Source of the DNA: Lichenostomus cassidix
Lineage: Eukaryota > Chordata > Aves > Passeriformes > Meliphagidae
Assembly: GCA_008360975.2 (NCBI GenBank)
Contig: CM039182.1
Coordinates: 30,925,566 to 30,989,565 of the forward strand
Direction: 5' to 3'
DNA length: 64,000 nucleotides
The notes below the pieces were generated by a model that was given only the letters and a program-made list of their open reading frames with translations, had not been told where the DNA came from and searched no databases. The position numbers and the translations under genes were made by a program. This document shows, one piece after another, positions 25,701-38,000 of this stretch (position 1 is the stretch's first letter; every line of letters starts with the position of its first letter).

Positions 25701-28700
25701 GTAAGTAATTTCAAAGGGATATTTTTATTATATTATTTGAATGTTTTACCAAAGCAATGTTTTGTGTTATTTACAGCATGTGAAGTGAAGGTGAAGATAA
25801 CCCATAGCACAATTAGGTAGCATCATTACCTTACTGGATATTTCAAGGGTAATGTTCCTCCCTTTTAGGGAGGTGACATATTGGTACTGAGGACCTGGAA
25901 GTTGGACATCTGTTCTGCTAGTGAGGCCTTCTGCTACCCATTCCCTGTGTGAGAAGTTACAGACAAAGGTGGAACAAAAGATCCCTCACCATTTTGGAAT
26001 ATTGATGAAATGAACTCTAGCTTCTTAGATAGGAAGTTAATTTTGTGATAATGTATCCAGTATAAGACTAAAAAAACAAGTTGTATCTTTGCAAATACTG
26101 GGTGGCAGTTTTATTTCAAATTTACCGTTAATGGGTCAGCTCCAGACAGTTACTTGGCAGTCAGAGTCACTAATACTAGAAAGTACAGTCTATGATTTTC
26201 TTTCAAACAGGATTACAGAATCTTCTAGTCTTCTTTTTATGTTGTACATGGGGACAGCTCTGGCCCATCTGAAACATGATCTATATTACAAATGATACTT
26301 GCCCTTAAAGAGACATCTCAGGGCTCAACAAGACAGCCTATTTAACCAAGATGAGATACAGCACACATATTAGACATTGAAAGACCTTGGGAGAAGTTGA
26401 TGCAGGAAGATTATAGACACATATCTGGCATTTGACTGTGGCCTAATAAAGGAAGTGTGTTTACTTCAAACGACATAACAAATTTCTCACATGGCACCAA
26501 AGCATCCCCCAAAGGTCTGTCATATAAATGTAGATGCTGCCTCACTCCACTCAACGAATGAATATGATAAGAACAAAGTCTGAATAGGAATAGTCACAAG
26601 TAGATTACTCCTTGTGCAGCATTGCATTTCTGTATGTTCTGGCATGTCTTGGTGAGAGCTGTGTCTGGAGGACTGTAACTACCACCAGATCTCCTTTATG
26701 TGCAACACATTCTGCGTTTTGCTAGTTTCAAAATTAGCCAAGAGGACTGTGTTTGTTTCAATGAATGTCTTTCTTTGCATGAAATATTTCGCAAATACCA
26801 TTTATTGCTACGCGCTCGATTCTTTGCAGGGTTTCAAGACTATGATTTAATATCTTAGATTGTCTAAACAAAGCCCTACTTAAAATTTGCTCAGGTTTGC
26901 TTAGAAACCCAGAAACCCTGTAATTATAGGGAGAATTTGAAGGAGAAAGCAGTTTCATTAACACCAGAAACTACTGTTTATGCCCATGAACTGTGCAAAA
27001 CTGCAGTTTCAGAAATCCTGCTGAAATAATCCTTCAGTGTACTCAGTAAGCCAAAATTGTAAAGAAGCAGTACCTCCATGTGACCTCAAGGACTGGACCC
27101 ATTGCTTTTACATGTGATTTTGTCCAACCCCATATTAGCTGACTGACAATGCCTGGAGTGCAGCTGGTGCAGCACACCCTCCTCATTGCTGTCGTCTCTC
27201 TCCAGCAAAGGAGCAGGCATGTCAGAGCTCCTGCTTGGTGCCATGAGGTGTCAGTGGGGGTTCAACCTGTAGATGCAGGGCTGTGCATGGCCTTCAGTTT
27301 GTATTTGTCCAACCTGTGGTTTTCTTTCTATTAGGGATATAAACTTACCTATCTAATCACAAATGTACCCTCTTTGGCACTTGTCTTTCTTCTTGCCAAG
27401 TACAGTAATTAGGGGTATGCTTTCTCTGCTGTGCTGTGTGGAGTTTTTATAGTGCCTTTGAAGGGTGCCAAATTGAGAGTCATGGGGTTTCAGGTCCTCT
27501 CTTTACCCACAGAGACATTTCAGCCATTTGGGTTCTGAGCAAGCATTATTTGCAGATATTTAACTTCAGTGAGGCCAGTACCCATGCATGGCAGCTAATG
27601 TTGGGGAGAAACAATGAGCTGAATTCTGTACTGTTTGTTTATTTGTGTTTGTGTTCATAGTCAAGATGAGGAAAGTGCAACTTCATTAAATTAAATTAAA
27701 TTTTATAACAATCAAATGATTTAGGTAATAAAGGGGGGCAAAGAAAGAAAATGTTCCATTTTAATAGCTATAACCTGTAAGCAGTGCTTTATCTTGCCGC
27801 TGCTGTTGTAAGGACTAGTAATTGCAGCCGTCTAGACACAGGAACAGATGCAAAGTAGAGCTTTATTATATCAGACATTTGCCCTACTACGATACAGTCT
27901 AATTGCCCAGAAAATATATTTCTACATGAATTATTTCTAATTTGATTTGAACTAGACCAACTGTTGTATTTTGCTGAACTTTATCAGGTGATAAAATGGA
28001 GCCCTAAATTTCAAAACAGTTTCTCTTTTATCAATCTTTTTAGAGAAAAAGATTAATTAATTGAAATTTAAAATGGCAGGTGGTTCTCTAGCAAGTAAAA
28101 TAGTTTTCTTTCTTGTTAATTAAATTTTTGTGATTTCATTCACCTGTGTGGTTCAAAAAGAAAAGCAATACTAACACTAATTTGTGATTTAGGACATTAT
28201 GTCTACTAGAGTTGCAGGAAAATATTTTAAAGTGCAAATTTAAATTTTGATCAGTGATGATGTCATTGTAAGAGATCTTAGTTCAGTCTGGTTATCTAAA
28301 AATGTTGATAATTTAAAACAAACCGGTTTTTTCCTCCCAACTGATTTTTTTTTCCTTTTGAGAGTATTAGTATAAAATCCTGATTTTTTAATAAAACTTG
28401 GTAAACATTTTGTGTATTTCAAGACAGTCGGAATCATCAATCTACTGAAAATGGATAATCAATATGAAATAAAGGTAAATCTTTGGCTGCTCAGGTCCGT
28501 GGTTTTAAAAATATTAGATTTTGTTGCTATGCATTTCTGTTCATTTTGCAGTTGGTATTCATACATTTCTCCTATTTCTTTTCACATTTTAAGAAGAATT
28601 TAGGAAATGCAGGGGAATCTCTCAACAGCTTTTGCATAAAATGATAATAGTAACTTGCTTCCTCCTTCTTCCCATCCCCCCAAAATAGAGCATACTACTG

Positions 28701-29099
28701 AAATTATTTAAATTGACTGAGCCTTTTAAGCAAGTAAACACATTTTAACTAGTTTTTTTTCCCAATCCTTCCATTCATGCCTACTATAGAAATTAGCCTT
28801 CACTCTTCCTTCACTTACACATGGATACACACACTTGCATGGACACAAGAAAAATTTCTTTTCTCCTGTCAGCATTCCTAGCCAACAATAGTTAGATTAG
28901 TGGAAATGAGGGCCTCCGCAGAGAAAGGACATTCAGCCACAGAAGGCTCCCTGCAGGAACAGCTGGTAGGGGTTAATGGCTGCTGAACCTCACAGCCAGG
29001 GCCTATTCTCTATTGTGTGTTCAACTCCTGGGAAGGAGGGAGACTTGTGACAGCTTCTGGGGTGCATGGGATCAGAGGTACAGCAGCTAGGTCACAGAG

Positions 29100-29720
29100 G
29101 TAGTGTTCGGGGGGAAAAGGCTAGCCGGGAATTGCAATAAAAATGAACTCTGCGGCGGGGACGGCCGAGCCTTGAAATCTGCAAAAATTGGGCGCAAATT
29201 GCCACGGGGAAACAGTAAAGGATTATTCAGTAACGTGGCTTCTAACCTTTTAACAACTGCGATATGAATTAAAAGAACAATTGGAGGGAGATGGGGGATG
29301 AATAATTCATATCTGAAAGTGGATGAAATCCAAGTCCGAGCTAAACATGCGCCGCTAATGTATGTTATTTACGTTGGTACTCTAACCCCTCGCAGCTCAG
29401 CTCTCCGGATGGTGGTGCGAGCACCGTGCCTGCCGCACCGCGCACACCAGGCACGGCGACCAGCCAGCCTTCAGCGTGCTCCAGCTTAAATAGAGAGTGA
29501 TTAATAAGTGCATGTTGCCCCTCAATGTAGGTATGTTGGCCACACCACCGCAGCTGGCGTGTGGAAGGAGCTCTCCGCAAAGGGCTGGCAGGGGATGCGC
29601 TGGAAGGTCAGCTCTGGTTTGGGACTGGGCTCCTCTGTCCGGCACACACCGGGAAAACAAGCTCCAACCACCAACAAAGCTGGGAAGAAACACCTTGATG
29701 GCCTGAAATAATCACCTCTG
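29100..29720. promoter_or_regulatory. CpG-rich patch, candidate enhancer or cryptic promoter
   Basis: In a window that is otherwise strongly CpG-poor, this 600-base stretch has roughly 30 CpG sites by eye, including CTGCGGCGGGGACGGCCGAG near 29150 and a dense run near 29400-29460. It also contains a GGATTA site (29220-29225, OTX/PITX-type) and AACAATTG (29276-29283, SOX-type) close together. No TATA box or exon with a splice donor is evident. It could be an intronic enhancer, an alternative promoter or a small CpG island. The base composition is seen directly; the role is inference. Confidence 0.4.
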
Positions 29721-30764
29721 GGAAAGCACCGGGATGTTTCTGTCACCCTCCTGGCTTTGGGATAGTTTGGCAGGGTGCTGTGGTTTTAAAGGGACCTTAG
29801 AGGGAGCTGTATTTCCCTTCTGACAGCAGATTCCTCTCCATACAGTACCTGAAAAGTTACCAAATTAAACACAGTAGCATAAAATAGAAAAAAAAAAATT
29901 AGAATGACCATTTCTGTGTGGAATCCTCCTCTCCTTTCACCTACTATGGCAACAACCTTTTTATTTGTTTTGCTGCTCTTTCAGTATGGGAATTCCTGAT
30001 ACTCAGTAACATTAAATATTGAGAATTGTTAGGAATGTTATACTTGTAAGCTATAGCTTAAGTAAAAGAATAGCAAGTTTGCTGGTAATGCAGCTCTTTT
30101 GCTCTAAATCTACTGATTCCTTATTCTCATTACATTTCTAGATGAGATATGGAGGTCTTGGGAGACATCTGCACATATTTCACCCAGTGCAGTTTGGGGA
30201 AAAAGTTCAGCTGCAATTATCATTCCTTATTTTGTTTGTTTAATCTCAAACTTTTTAAACTATGTAAATCATTTTGCCTTATGGTTAGGTTTTTTTCTCT
30301 GTGAGTTTTTTTGAAGGAAAAAAGAGAGAGCAAGGGAAAAACACCATTCCATTGAGATCCTCACCTGAAGCAGAAGCATGAAAGATACTGTCAGTGAGCT
30401 CCCAGTGAGTCCTTTGGAAGCAGTACAGATGCAATAAACTCATTAAAGTTCTTTTATTTGGATTGTAATGGCTCAAGGAAAGCGTATGAGCCAGAGCCTG
30501 AGGGCTTTTAAGAATATTGAAGATGCACTGAAGTGTGTCATGCCTTAGTACACCTTGACACAGTATTGCAGACCCAGAATGAGGATTGACAAAGTACAGG
30601 TAAAAACAACAACAGAGACATAACAGAGCAATAACAGAAATGCTTCCCTGAAGTACCGACACTGACAGCTTGATAGAATAAGCAAAAATATCACCAAAAT
30701 GACTTGCAGGCAGGAATAAATGAGGCTTCCAAGCACTCATGAGAGAGCGCTCAGAACATTTATC

Positions 30765-30870
30765 CTGCTTTACATTGTGGGTACTGAAACGCTGAGTGTA
30801 AGTGACTTACCCAGAGGCAGGCAGTGCAGCAGAGCACCTGCCACCACAGCCCTTAGTCATGCTTTCTGCT
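30765..30870 (-). mobile_element. MIR-like (CORE-type) SINE relic, antisense
   Basis: The plus strand reads like the reverse complement of a MIR element. TTTACATTGTGGGTACTGAA and ACGCTGAGTGTAAGTGACTT are followed by ACCCAGAGGCAGGCAGTGCA, then GCAGAGC. This matches in order the MIR pattern of ACAGATGAGGAAACTGAGGC, TTAAGTGACTTGCCCAAGG and GTGGCAGAGC. The far end (CCCTTAGTCATGC) fits the GCTCTTAACCACTATGC part. It is an old, diverged copy. Confidence 0.5.
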
Positions 30871-31974
30871 GGGCTCGGCAGGTGTCCCTCGAACACAAAA
30901 CCCCTTCTCTGCATATTCTGGTGTGTCCTCTGTCCAAATGAAGGCCCCAAGTCTACAAACAGCTCTGTGCACGAACAGATTTCAGCATGTACCTAAGTGC
31001 CTTTTTGGATCCTGACTCCCAAAGGTGAATGTTCACATTTAGAGAATGTGCACATCTTCATGCTGAAGTTTGGTATTTGGATTGGTGGAAACACAGGTCT
31101 GCACTGAAATGTCTGTGCTATGGATGCCTGAATTGTTTGAAAACAGTGAGCATGATAAATCTGGAAAGAAAAATAGACAAATAGGCTCACCTGGGCTAAG
31201 ACATCAGAACGTATGATTTCAGTTCATAGACAACTTCTCACACTAACTATAAACATCCAAAAGCAAGACTGGCTTGATATAAATACAGCTTAGAATAGCA
31301 GAGTTAGCAGGTGTGTTTCTAATAAGTTGCACTCAAATTCCCATTTATTTTAACAAATAAGAAAGTCAGAATAAGGGAGTTTGTTGGCCTCTTGGCTACT
31401 CATATCGTCAGCAAAAAGATGAAAGGGGTATGAAATTAAGAACTCAGGAGGGATTTATTGTGATGACAGAGTCTCACACTAAGGGCTTGTTACATTTGGT
31501 AAACTCTTAATCTCCCCAAAATGCAGCAATTGATTAAAAAAATTTGTTGACACATTTTTTTTAAGATACAGATAAACCAGTTTTGTGAAACAAATTTAAG
31601 AGAGAATGTTGTTTACAAAACCATGGTGCTATTTTTAAAGCTGCTAGTTCAAACGTTATGTGTGATATCTTCTGCAGGATGTGCTATTGAAAGGGTTAAG
31701 CTTTTCTGACTTTCAGATACAATGAAATTATGACAGGAAGAAAATTGTGCCATTTTAGCATGAAAATGCTTGTACAAATACTGTCGTTCCTTCCTTCTTA
31801 CTTTCTTTATAATGCCTCAACGATAGCTAAGATGACAGACATTTGACAGGTATCTGTAAGCATACAACCCAGGCAGCTCATTAAAGTTTTTCTTTCTATG
31901 CATCAGCTTTCACAAAGGCAAAAACCCATTAGCATTGACTATTTTGCAGATTAGAAGAATTAAGGGCTTCAAAC

Positions 31975-32425
31975 GTTGGCTTATACCAAGCAATGTCATT
32001 TGTGAAGTGATGTTTGCTTTATTATTTCCCTTTCTCTCCCTCTGAAACCAGACTGACATGACTTTAGCTCAACGTAGGGCGTAATGTGCAAACCAAAGGA
32101 CTGGCTCACCGATGAAAAGAAACACATTCCCTTTTATACATGACTGGAATGGCAAAAAGGGGAGACTTTACATGTACTATTTAGGCTCATTAGAGCACTG
32201 ATTATGATAGTTCTCCGGTGTAATCTTTAATCGACTTTGACACTAGATTTGCCCCGTTACAAATCCTGTCATGCAAATTAAGTCATTTGTGTTGTTTGAT
32301 ATGGAAAGATCTGCTATGAAATGAAAGATTAGTTCACAGATGAGGCACCAGAGACTGTTGCCCTTGTGCACCGTGCAACTGATTACAAGGATGAGAGCAT
32401 CCATTTTTATACTGCTGTTAACATT
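31975..32425. promoter_or_regulatory. Motif-rich single-copy block, candidate enhancer
   Basis: Complex sequence without low-complexity runs, including a perfect octamer ATGCAAAT (POU-type site, 32271-32278) followed by TAAGTCATTTG, and TAATCTTTAATCGACTTTGA near 32221. It has no open frame. It lies just upstream of the small exon at 32664. That it is a conserved element is a guess from its texture. Confidence 0.22.
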
Positions 32426-32663
32426 TAGGAAAGAAGATTAAATTATCGTAGTTTATTTCCTTCTTCCTGCATGCAGTTATTTTAAATAAGATTTCATAAC
32501 CCTTATTTTAATGATATGCAAAACTGGCAAAGCTGTCTAAATGCAAGGCCACCATTTTAAATAGGGGAACATATTTTTGGAGGCAATGTGGATGATACAT
32601 TGGACATTTTTTTTTTGTATGTCCTTGAATGAGATATTGGATTTTGTTCCTTTTTTTTATTAG

Positions 32664-32705
32664 CAATCAGACAGCAGAAATTTTACCACCACGTACAATC
32701 CAACA
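32664..32705 (+). CDS. Putative small exon 4 of the plus-strand gene
   Basis: A 42-base segment preceded by an excellent acceptor (TTCCTTTTTTTTATTAG). It takes one leading base, 13 codons and two trailing bases, reading NQTAEILPPRTIQ. The leading base completes the codon from 25664-25700 and the trailing CA joins the first base of 33839 to give Gln. The donor (ACA|GTGAAA) is weak because G is missing at the last exon base. An in-frame TGA follows at once, so if the frame is right the exon must end here or become terminal. Another frame runs open to 32888 through a hydrophobic stretch (FIISVFILYGVFVSF) but breaks phase with its neighbours. Confidence 0.33.
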
Positions 32706-33838
32706 GTGAAAAATTACTGTAAATTTTCATGTGCTAAAAACCTACCCTTTTGGCTCACAAAGTATAGGATGAGTTTTATTATTTCTGTTTTCATTTTATA
32801 TGGAGTATTTGTATCTTTCATTAATCATACAGGCTTGATATTAAAGGTCTTCTTAAAGAATGAGGTGTTTTTCTACTTAGAAACATAGCTTAAGAAGAAA
32901 ATGTTACTCCTAGGCCCACTAAATATACATTTAAGTAAAATTTATACTGCTGATGAATGAACCAGAGCTGGTTAAAGAGTTTAGAATCTCTCATGCCCAA
33001 GTCACTGTGATGACTGGCACAGCACAGTTCATATACCTGGCATGATTCAGGTAGGCCATCCCTTCCTGGCGACAAATATCAAAGTTTTTATAAGAATAAT
33101 TTGTTCTGTATTATTGAACCAAAGTGTTTGATCTGATTGTGGAATTTGGGATCCTTGATTGCTTTTAACACTTCCCCCTTAAAAAAAAAAAAAATAAAAA
33201 AATAGTATTTTATGCAGATCACTAATTACTCTGACAGGGTGCGAAGCATGGGTATCTGCATAAGTTCAGACTGATATAGCCAGAATCTAAACAAACCAAA
33301 ATAGATTACAAGATATTCATAATTTTCTGTTTTCATTAAGCATTGTCAGCAAAGAAACAGCTGTGCAATATTTTTGTATGCTGCTCTAGCTCTATGGGAT
33401 GGACACAGAATGTGCCTAACACCATGGTTGGGGATGGAACACAAGAAATTAGTAAATACCACTGCTACATATTCTTTAAGGCAATGGATTATTAAGAACC
33501 TCCAATTAAATGTGCTCTCGTCTTGTTCTAACCATTCTTTCTACCTCTCATTTATAATCTATTCACTTAGTCCTTTTAAAAATTGTGTGTTAAAAGAAAT
33601 TACCACTACATTTGGTCACTGTACTTTGGCATAGTATGAATATTTTACGTAATCTGAATGTACCCTATTGTTTGGATGAACATGAATGCTGCAATGACCT
33701 GAAATTCTCTTAAATTACCATGGCACAAGCTGGAATGATCCTTGGAAAAGTTATTTCATTTTGGATAACTTAAAATGAATGTTAGCCTTTATTTCCCACT
33801 TGATTATTCCAAGATTCTGTGTGTTCATTTATTTACAG
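32706..33838 (+). other. Probable intron (1.1 kb)
   Basis: Noncoding sequence between small exon 4 and the candidate terminal exon. It contains an A-rich tract at about 33179-33205 (15 A, T, 7 A). Its right end is a good acceptor, ATTTATTTACAG. Confidence 0.3.
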
Positions 33839-33995
33839 ATCAGCAGTGCTAGATATTTCTGAGTTACTGAAAAAAGCTCTAAATACTAAACAATTATTCT
33901 TAGGAACCTTAAGGAAGAATCCAAAAATACACAGTTGTAAAAAGTTGAAAGATGTAACAATTTTCAGACCACCAACGCCTTGTATAAGTAACTGA
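33839..33995 (+). CDS. Putative terminal exon of the plus-strand gene
   Basis: A good acceptor (GTTCATTTATTTACAG) precedes one base and 51 codons open to a TGA at 33993-33995. The peptide starts SAVLDISELLKKALNTKQ, continues LFLGTLRKNPKIH and ends VTIFRPPTPCISN. It is Lys-rich with a helix-like start and a proline-containing tail, as expected of a C-terminus. The single leading base fits the two trailing bases of 32664-32705. AATAAA follows about 200 bases after the stop. A weak internal donor (ATAA|GTAACT at 33988) would allow splicing in frame to the open segment at 34832. Protein family not recognised. Confidence 0.43.
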
Positions 33996-34194
33996 ATATT
34001 TTGCTTCATCAGTAATTTAAGAATATAATCAAAAATACATTTATTTTAATATGGTATGTTTAATTTACAGGGATAACTTTGTCCCCTTAGTGTCAGGTGA
34101 CAGTCTTTAAGCGCATAAAAAGTAAATCACAAGGATTCATCTGAAAATCCTAGTTTTAGTATACTTTATTTCTACCTCTTTATGTCAATGAAAT

Positions 34195-34200
34195 AATAAA
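34195..34200 (+). promoter_or_regulatory. Candidate polyadenylation signal AATAAA
   Basis: A canonical hexamer 200 bases after the stop codon at 33995, in AT-rich sequence. This is the right distance for a short 3' UTR. AATAAA is common by chance in such DNA, so it supports the terminal exon only mildly. Confidence 0.35.
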
Positions 34201-34831
34201 ATACATACTTAATTAAAAAGTCAGGTTTCAAATATGTTATGTTAAAAAAAAATAAGTTTTAACACATAAAGTGTGATAGTAGAGCTTAAAAATAAGGATT
34301 GTCAAGCATTACATAATTCAGTAAACATTTGATAAGTGCAAACGTTGTGTACATGTGCTGTAATATTGCTGTAAAATTTTTCTATTGCCATAAAATAGGT
34401 TTGGACGTGCTTTCATAAAGATGCATACTACAGATGAACATGCTTTCACAAAGCAATCCTTGCAATTCAAAGGCATTAGGTTCCTTTCAACATATTTTAA
34501 GTATTGGATCTCTCTCTTAGTCTTGTTTGAGAGATATTTGTTGTCTCCTATTAGCTAAAATATCACAGGATTATATACAAAGGATTCAAATGTGTCATAT
34601 ACTTCTCCCCAGGCTCATTTGCTCTCACTGCTTGATGCTTCCTGCATTACAGTAATGGAGTCCATAAAATGTAATAAGAAAAAGTGTACTTTAATTAGCC
34701 AAGTCATGCTCTGAATAAACTCTGATATAAATCACTTCTCTTTATTTGCATGTGTGAGTTGTGTATAGTGACAATTTATATTAAGTTTATTAAAGCGTCT
34801 TAAGGTGCTTTTAGAGTATGTGTAAATACAG

Positions 34832-35028
34832 GTTTGGTCAGAAGAAACACTAAAATATTCAACTATTGCACTGGCTGGATGGATATAAAAATTAAAGGGA
34901 AGACTGCTAGCATACAAGAGCCTTTTAAACCCCGAGATAGAAATCAGAGTACATTACTTAGACCTATTAAACTGCATAGTAGCTCTCTGAGAAAAATGCT
35001 GGAACCTCTATCAATTAAATCTATTTAG
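34832..35028 (+). CDS. Weak candidate alternative terminal exon
   Basis: After an acceptor-like GTGTAAATACAG, two leading bases and 64 codons are open to TAG at 35026-35028. The peptide is hydrophilic in its second half (KTASIQEPFKPRDRN, then LLRPIKLHSSSLRKMLEP), unlike the average translation of AT-rich noncoding DNA. The phase would fit a donor one base into an AGT codon at 33987 in the preceding exon. The pyrimidine tract is poor and there is no canonical AATAAA nearby. It could be chance. Confidence 0.18.
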
Positions 35029-38000
35029 AAACAGTTTGGTTTAAATGGATTTTCCAGATAGTGGAGTAGGTTAGGTTATTTAGTAATTTTTTTTTCCTTC
35101 TGTGAGTGTTACAAGTCTATTAATGGCATCCTAGGAATTACAGCCCTTTTTTTCCCAAATTTATTCAGACCCTAAAGGACATAGTGATTTTCAAAGACAT
35201 CAAAACTGTTAAGATGGTTAATTCTGTTAGTATTGAGCTAAGCCTTGGTGACTGTAAAGTGTCTTTTGCTTGTTTATGGGCATTTGGATGTGTGAGCATA
35301 CATGTCCAGGACACCACTAACGTTTTGTGTGGGCAGGTAACCAAAGTCTGTATAATTCTCAGATATTTTGCTGTATTGGTGTGAGTAAGAGCTCACATGC
35401 AAGTTTTGGCTTGACCCACTCTGCACAGGCTGCCATACCCAGTGCACCAAATTAGATCTCAACTGCAACTCATTTAATGAAAGTAATTTTTGTCAGCCAT
35501 CATGAAAATATCTTGGCTGACTCATCCTATGATTTTATCTGCATTACACTTGATGACTCTTGACTTTCCTGAAAATGCCATGTCCTCCTCTTAAACAGTC
35601 ATTGCCACCTGCATAGCGACATCTTCAATAGGCAACAAGTGCACACTGCACTGCTGAATTCAGCCCATTTATTCAACCCATCTTTCTGCATGGTTTCTGC
35701 ATTACCTGTTTTTATCCTAACCAACCCCATGAGCACTTTTTTTGATACCAGTGTTTCAAAAGAGAACATCAAAAAAATTCTGTCCCATGATCCCCATCCT
35801 AAGACTATGAACTGACTTGGAGGATCTCATTGTTAATATCCTCCCAACATGCAGTTTTCCTTCTAGCACCACTCCCTGCCATCTTCCTCGTAACCAGATC
35901 ATGAAATATGCAAAGAACATTCCCCATTCCTGGAAAGGTGGTAGCCTATAATGTAAAGTTCACAGGTTATTCTAGTACAATGTACATATAATAAACCTGT
36001 GCTGCAATGAATCCAGTCTCCTGTCACCTTAAGAGTGTAATTAAAATTTCTCACCGGTTTGGACTCAAGCACCTTATATTCTCACTTCAGGGTAAGGGGA
36101 GCAGATCTCCATGTTCTCTTCCTAATCAAGTGAAAACTTCTAGTAGTATGATCTCTCTTGAAACCTGACAGACTTCTTGCATCTTATTTCTCAAATGATG
36201 GGCACCTCTGGAATGAGAGTTCCTCTAATGTTATTCCTTTTTTCTTTATTTCTCATCTTCTCAAGCAACACAAACTGAAATGCTTGGAATTCCATCACAA
36301 TCAGAGTCACAGTGTGAATTCTCCTTTCTCTGGTTTTATGGCCACTTTCTAACTTGTGCTTGTGCAGCCTGAGAAGTAGGGATGTAGTAGATAAGCAGAA
36401 TAAATGGCCATGAGTGCACACTTTTTCTGCAACTGGTCTCCAAATTCTAAGGGTTTTCTTATCATGTTAAAAAAGAGGAAGGGCAGTATAGAGAAGAGAA
36501 CAATGGGAGCACATGGTTGTTTACTTGTCTTCGAAATTTTTTGCCCTCTGTCTCTGTAATGCAAGTAGAAATCAGTGTTTTTAAGGTGCTGTGAGTGTAA
36601 CAGGTGTAATACACTTGGAATAAGGAAAGAATTTTTGTATTGTGGCAAAACTGGCAGGAATATGTGACTATACTTTTCATCTCACAGCCTTGTAAAGGCA
36701 CCACAAGAGTACTTCGTAAAGCTTAAGCAGTTTAAAACTCAGTAATTAATGGGAATGATCTATTCATTTCAAATCACAAACCACTGTCTTCTGTGGATAA
36801 GTAGGCAATAGTTTAGCTCCCAGAAAAAAAAAAAAACCTCAGAGACCTATGATTTAGCTATTCAACTATTATCTGCAGGGGAAAATGTAAACACTTTGCA
36901 GCCTTAGGTCTTGACTTACCAATCCCTCCATCTGCTTCTCTTTCCCCTTTCTTCTCCACATTTACATAAATAGGGAGTTTTTCATATAAGCCCTATAACA
37001 TTCCCACTGAGACCATTTCAAAAATTGTTGATATATTAACCTTCTGCCTATAACTCAGAAACTGATGCATTCAGATTAACCATAGTGAGCCTCTGACCAA
37101 AGGCTGAAGTAAAGTTTCACATTCAGTACTCAGGAGTAAAATACTGACTCTATAAATATTGAGCTCAGTAGGAATTTAAAAACTGAAAGGACAAAATTGC
37201 CTTTACACTGATTTGCCAACCCTACAGCAAATTACTGGGAATAGATGGGGAACACAAAATATTCTGTATCAATCTGATTATGTTTTTCTATACCTAAATG
37301 TCCTCCATGCATTTATGATGTAAAGCATATATAGTAAAAAAAATTAAGAACTCTAGCTTTGTGTATGCAAATATAAATCATAGTCCAAACAGCATGCAAA
37401 CTTTTACTTTAAAGTTCAGAAAATTATGTCCCACCCCAAAGAAGATCCTTACAAGTAGCAGCTCTAAGCTTAAAATAAAATACCAAAACACTAGATTCCC
37501 AAATATTAAGTATTTTAAAACATCTCATTTATTATTGCTAAAGATTATTATAATTACAGGCTATCAAGGTGGAAGTGTGCCACTGAATTTACAATGACTA
37601 CTTGAATGAATAAAACACAAGAATATATTTAGCTATTGGAACATCTGTGTAACTCCCATTACCAGAGCTGCATGCACAAAGTACAGGAAAGTGAACTATG
37701 TTGTGCTTCTACATGTATCTTAAAGAGCAGAAGTGGTACAAAAATGTACTAATAAATAGTAAAACCAGGGTGTACTGAAATGCTATGGAAAAGTATGGCC
37801 CGTGGGGGCTTCAGAAACCACAGGCACAATGATATTTCAGTGCTTCTCTGGTCAATGTGAGATATTCTACTCACTGTGGCAGAAGGCAGATTTTTCCCAG
37901 CTGGACCCAACTTGCACCTTCTCTTCATGTGTAGCACTGCAGGGCTTCCTGCCTCCATAACCATCATTCACTGCAAAAGACACTTATGTGCCTTCTATAT

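Larger units (their letters stand above)
25701..32663 (+). other. Probable intron (7 kb) with regulatory-looking blocks
   Basis: Noncoding DNA between two putative small exons. It includes a CpG-rich patch at about 29.1-29.7 kb, a MIR-like relic at 30.77 kb and a motif-rich block at about 32.0-32.4 kb, each listed separately. The rest is ordinary AT-rich DNA. Confidence 0.3.

Noticed and set aside
28428..28474. Exon-like segment with GIINLLKMDNQYEIK
   Set aside because: It fits the phase after 23847 but would then break phase with the exons at 32664 and 33839; short and AT-rich.
29531..29552. GGCCACACCACC, similar to the start of 5S rRNA
   Set aside because: The match stops after about a dozen bases; no 5S gene or 5S-derived SINE follows.
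30285..30740. 151-codon minus-strand open frame
   Set aside because: Biased Leu/Ser/Cys/Phe content, no recognisable domain, no expression signals. Expected by chance in 64 kb.
36349..36648. Overlapping minus-strand open frames with a protein-like end
   Set aside because: Two frames are equally open and no donor or good acceptor is present.
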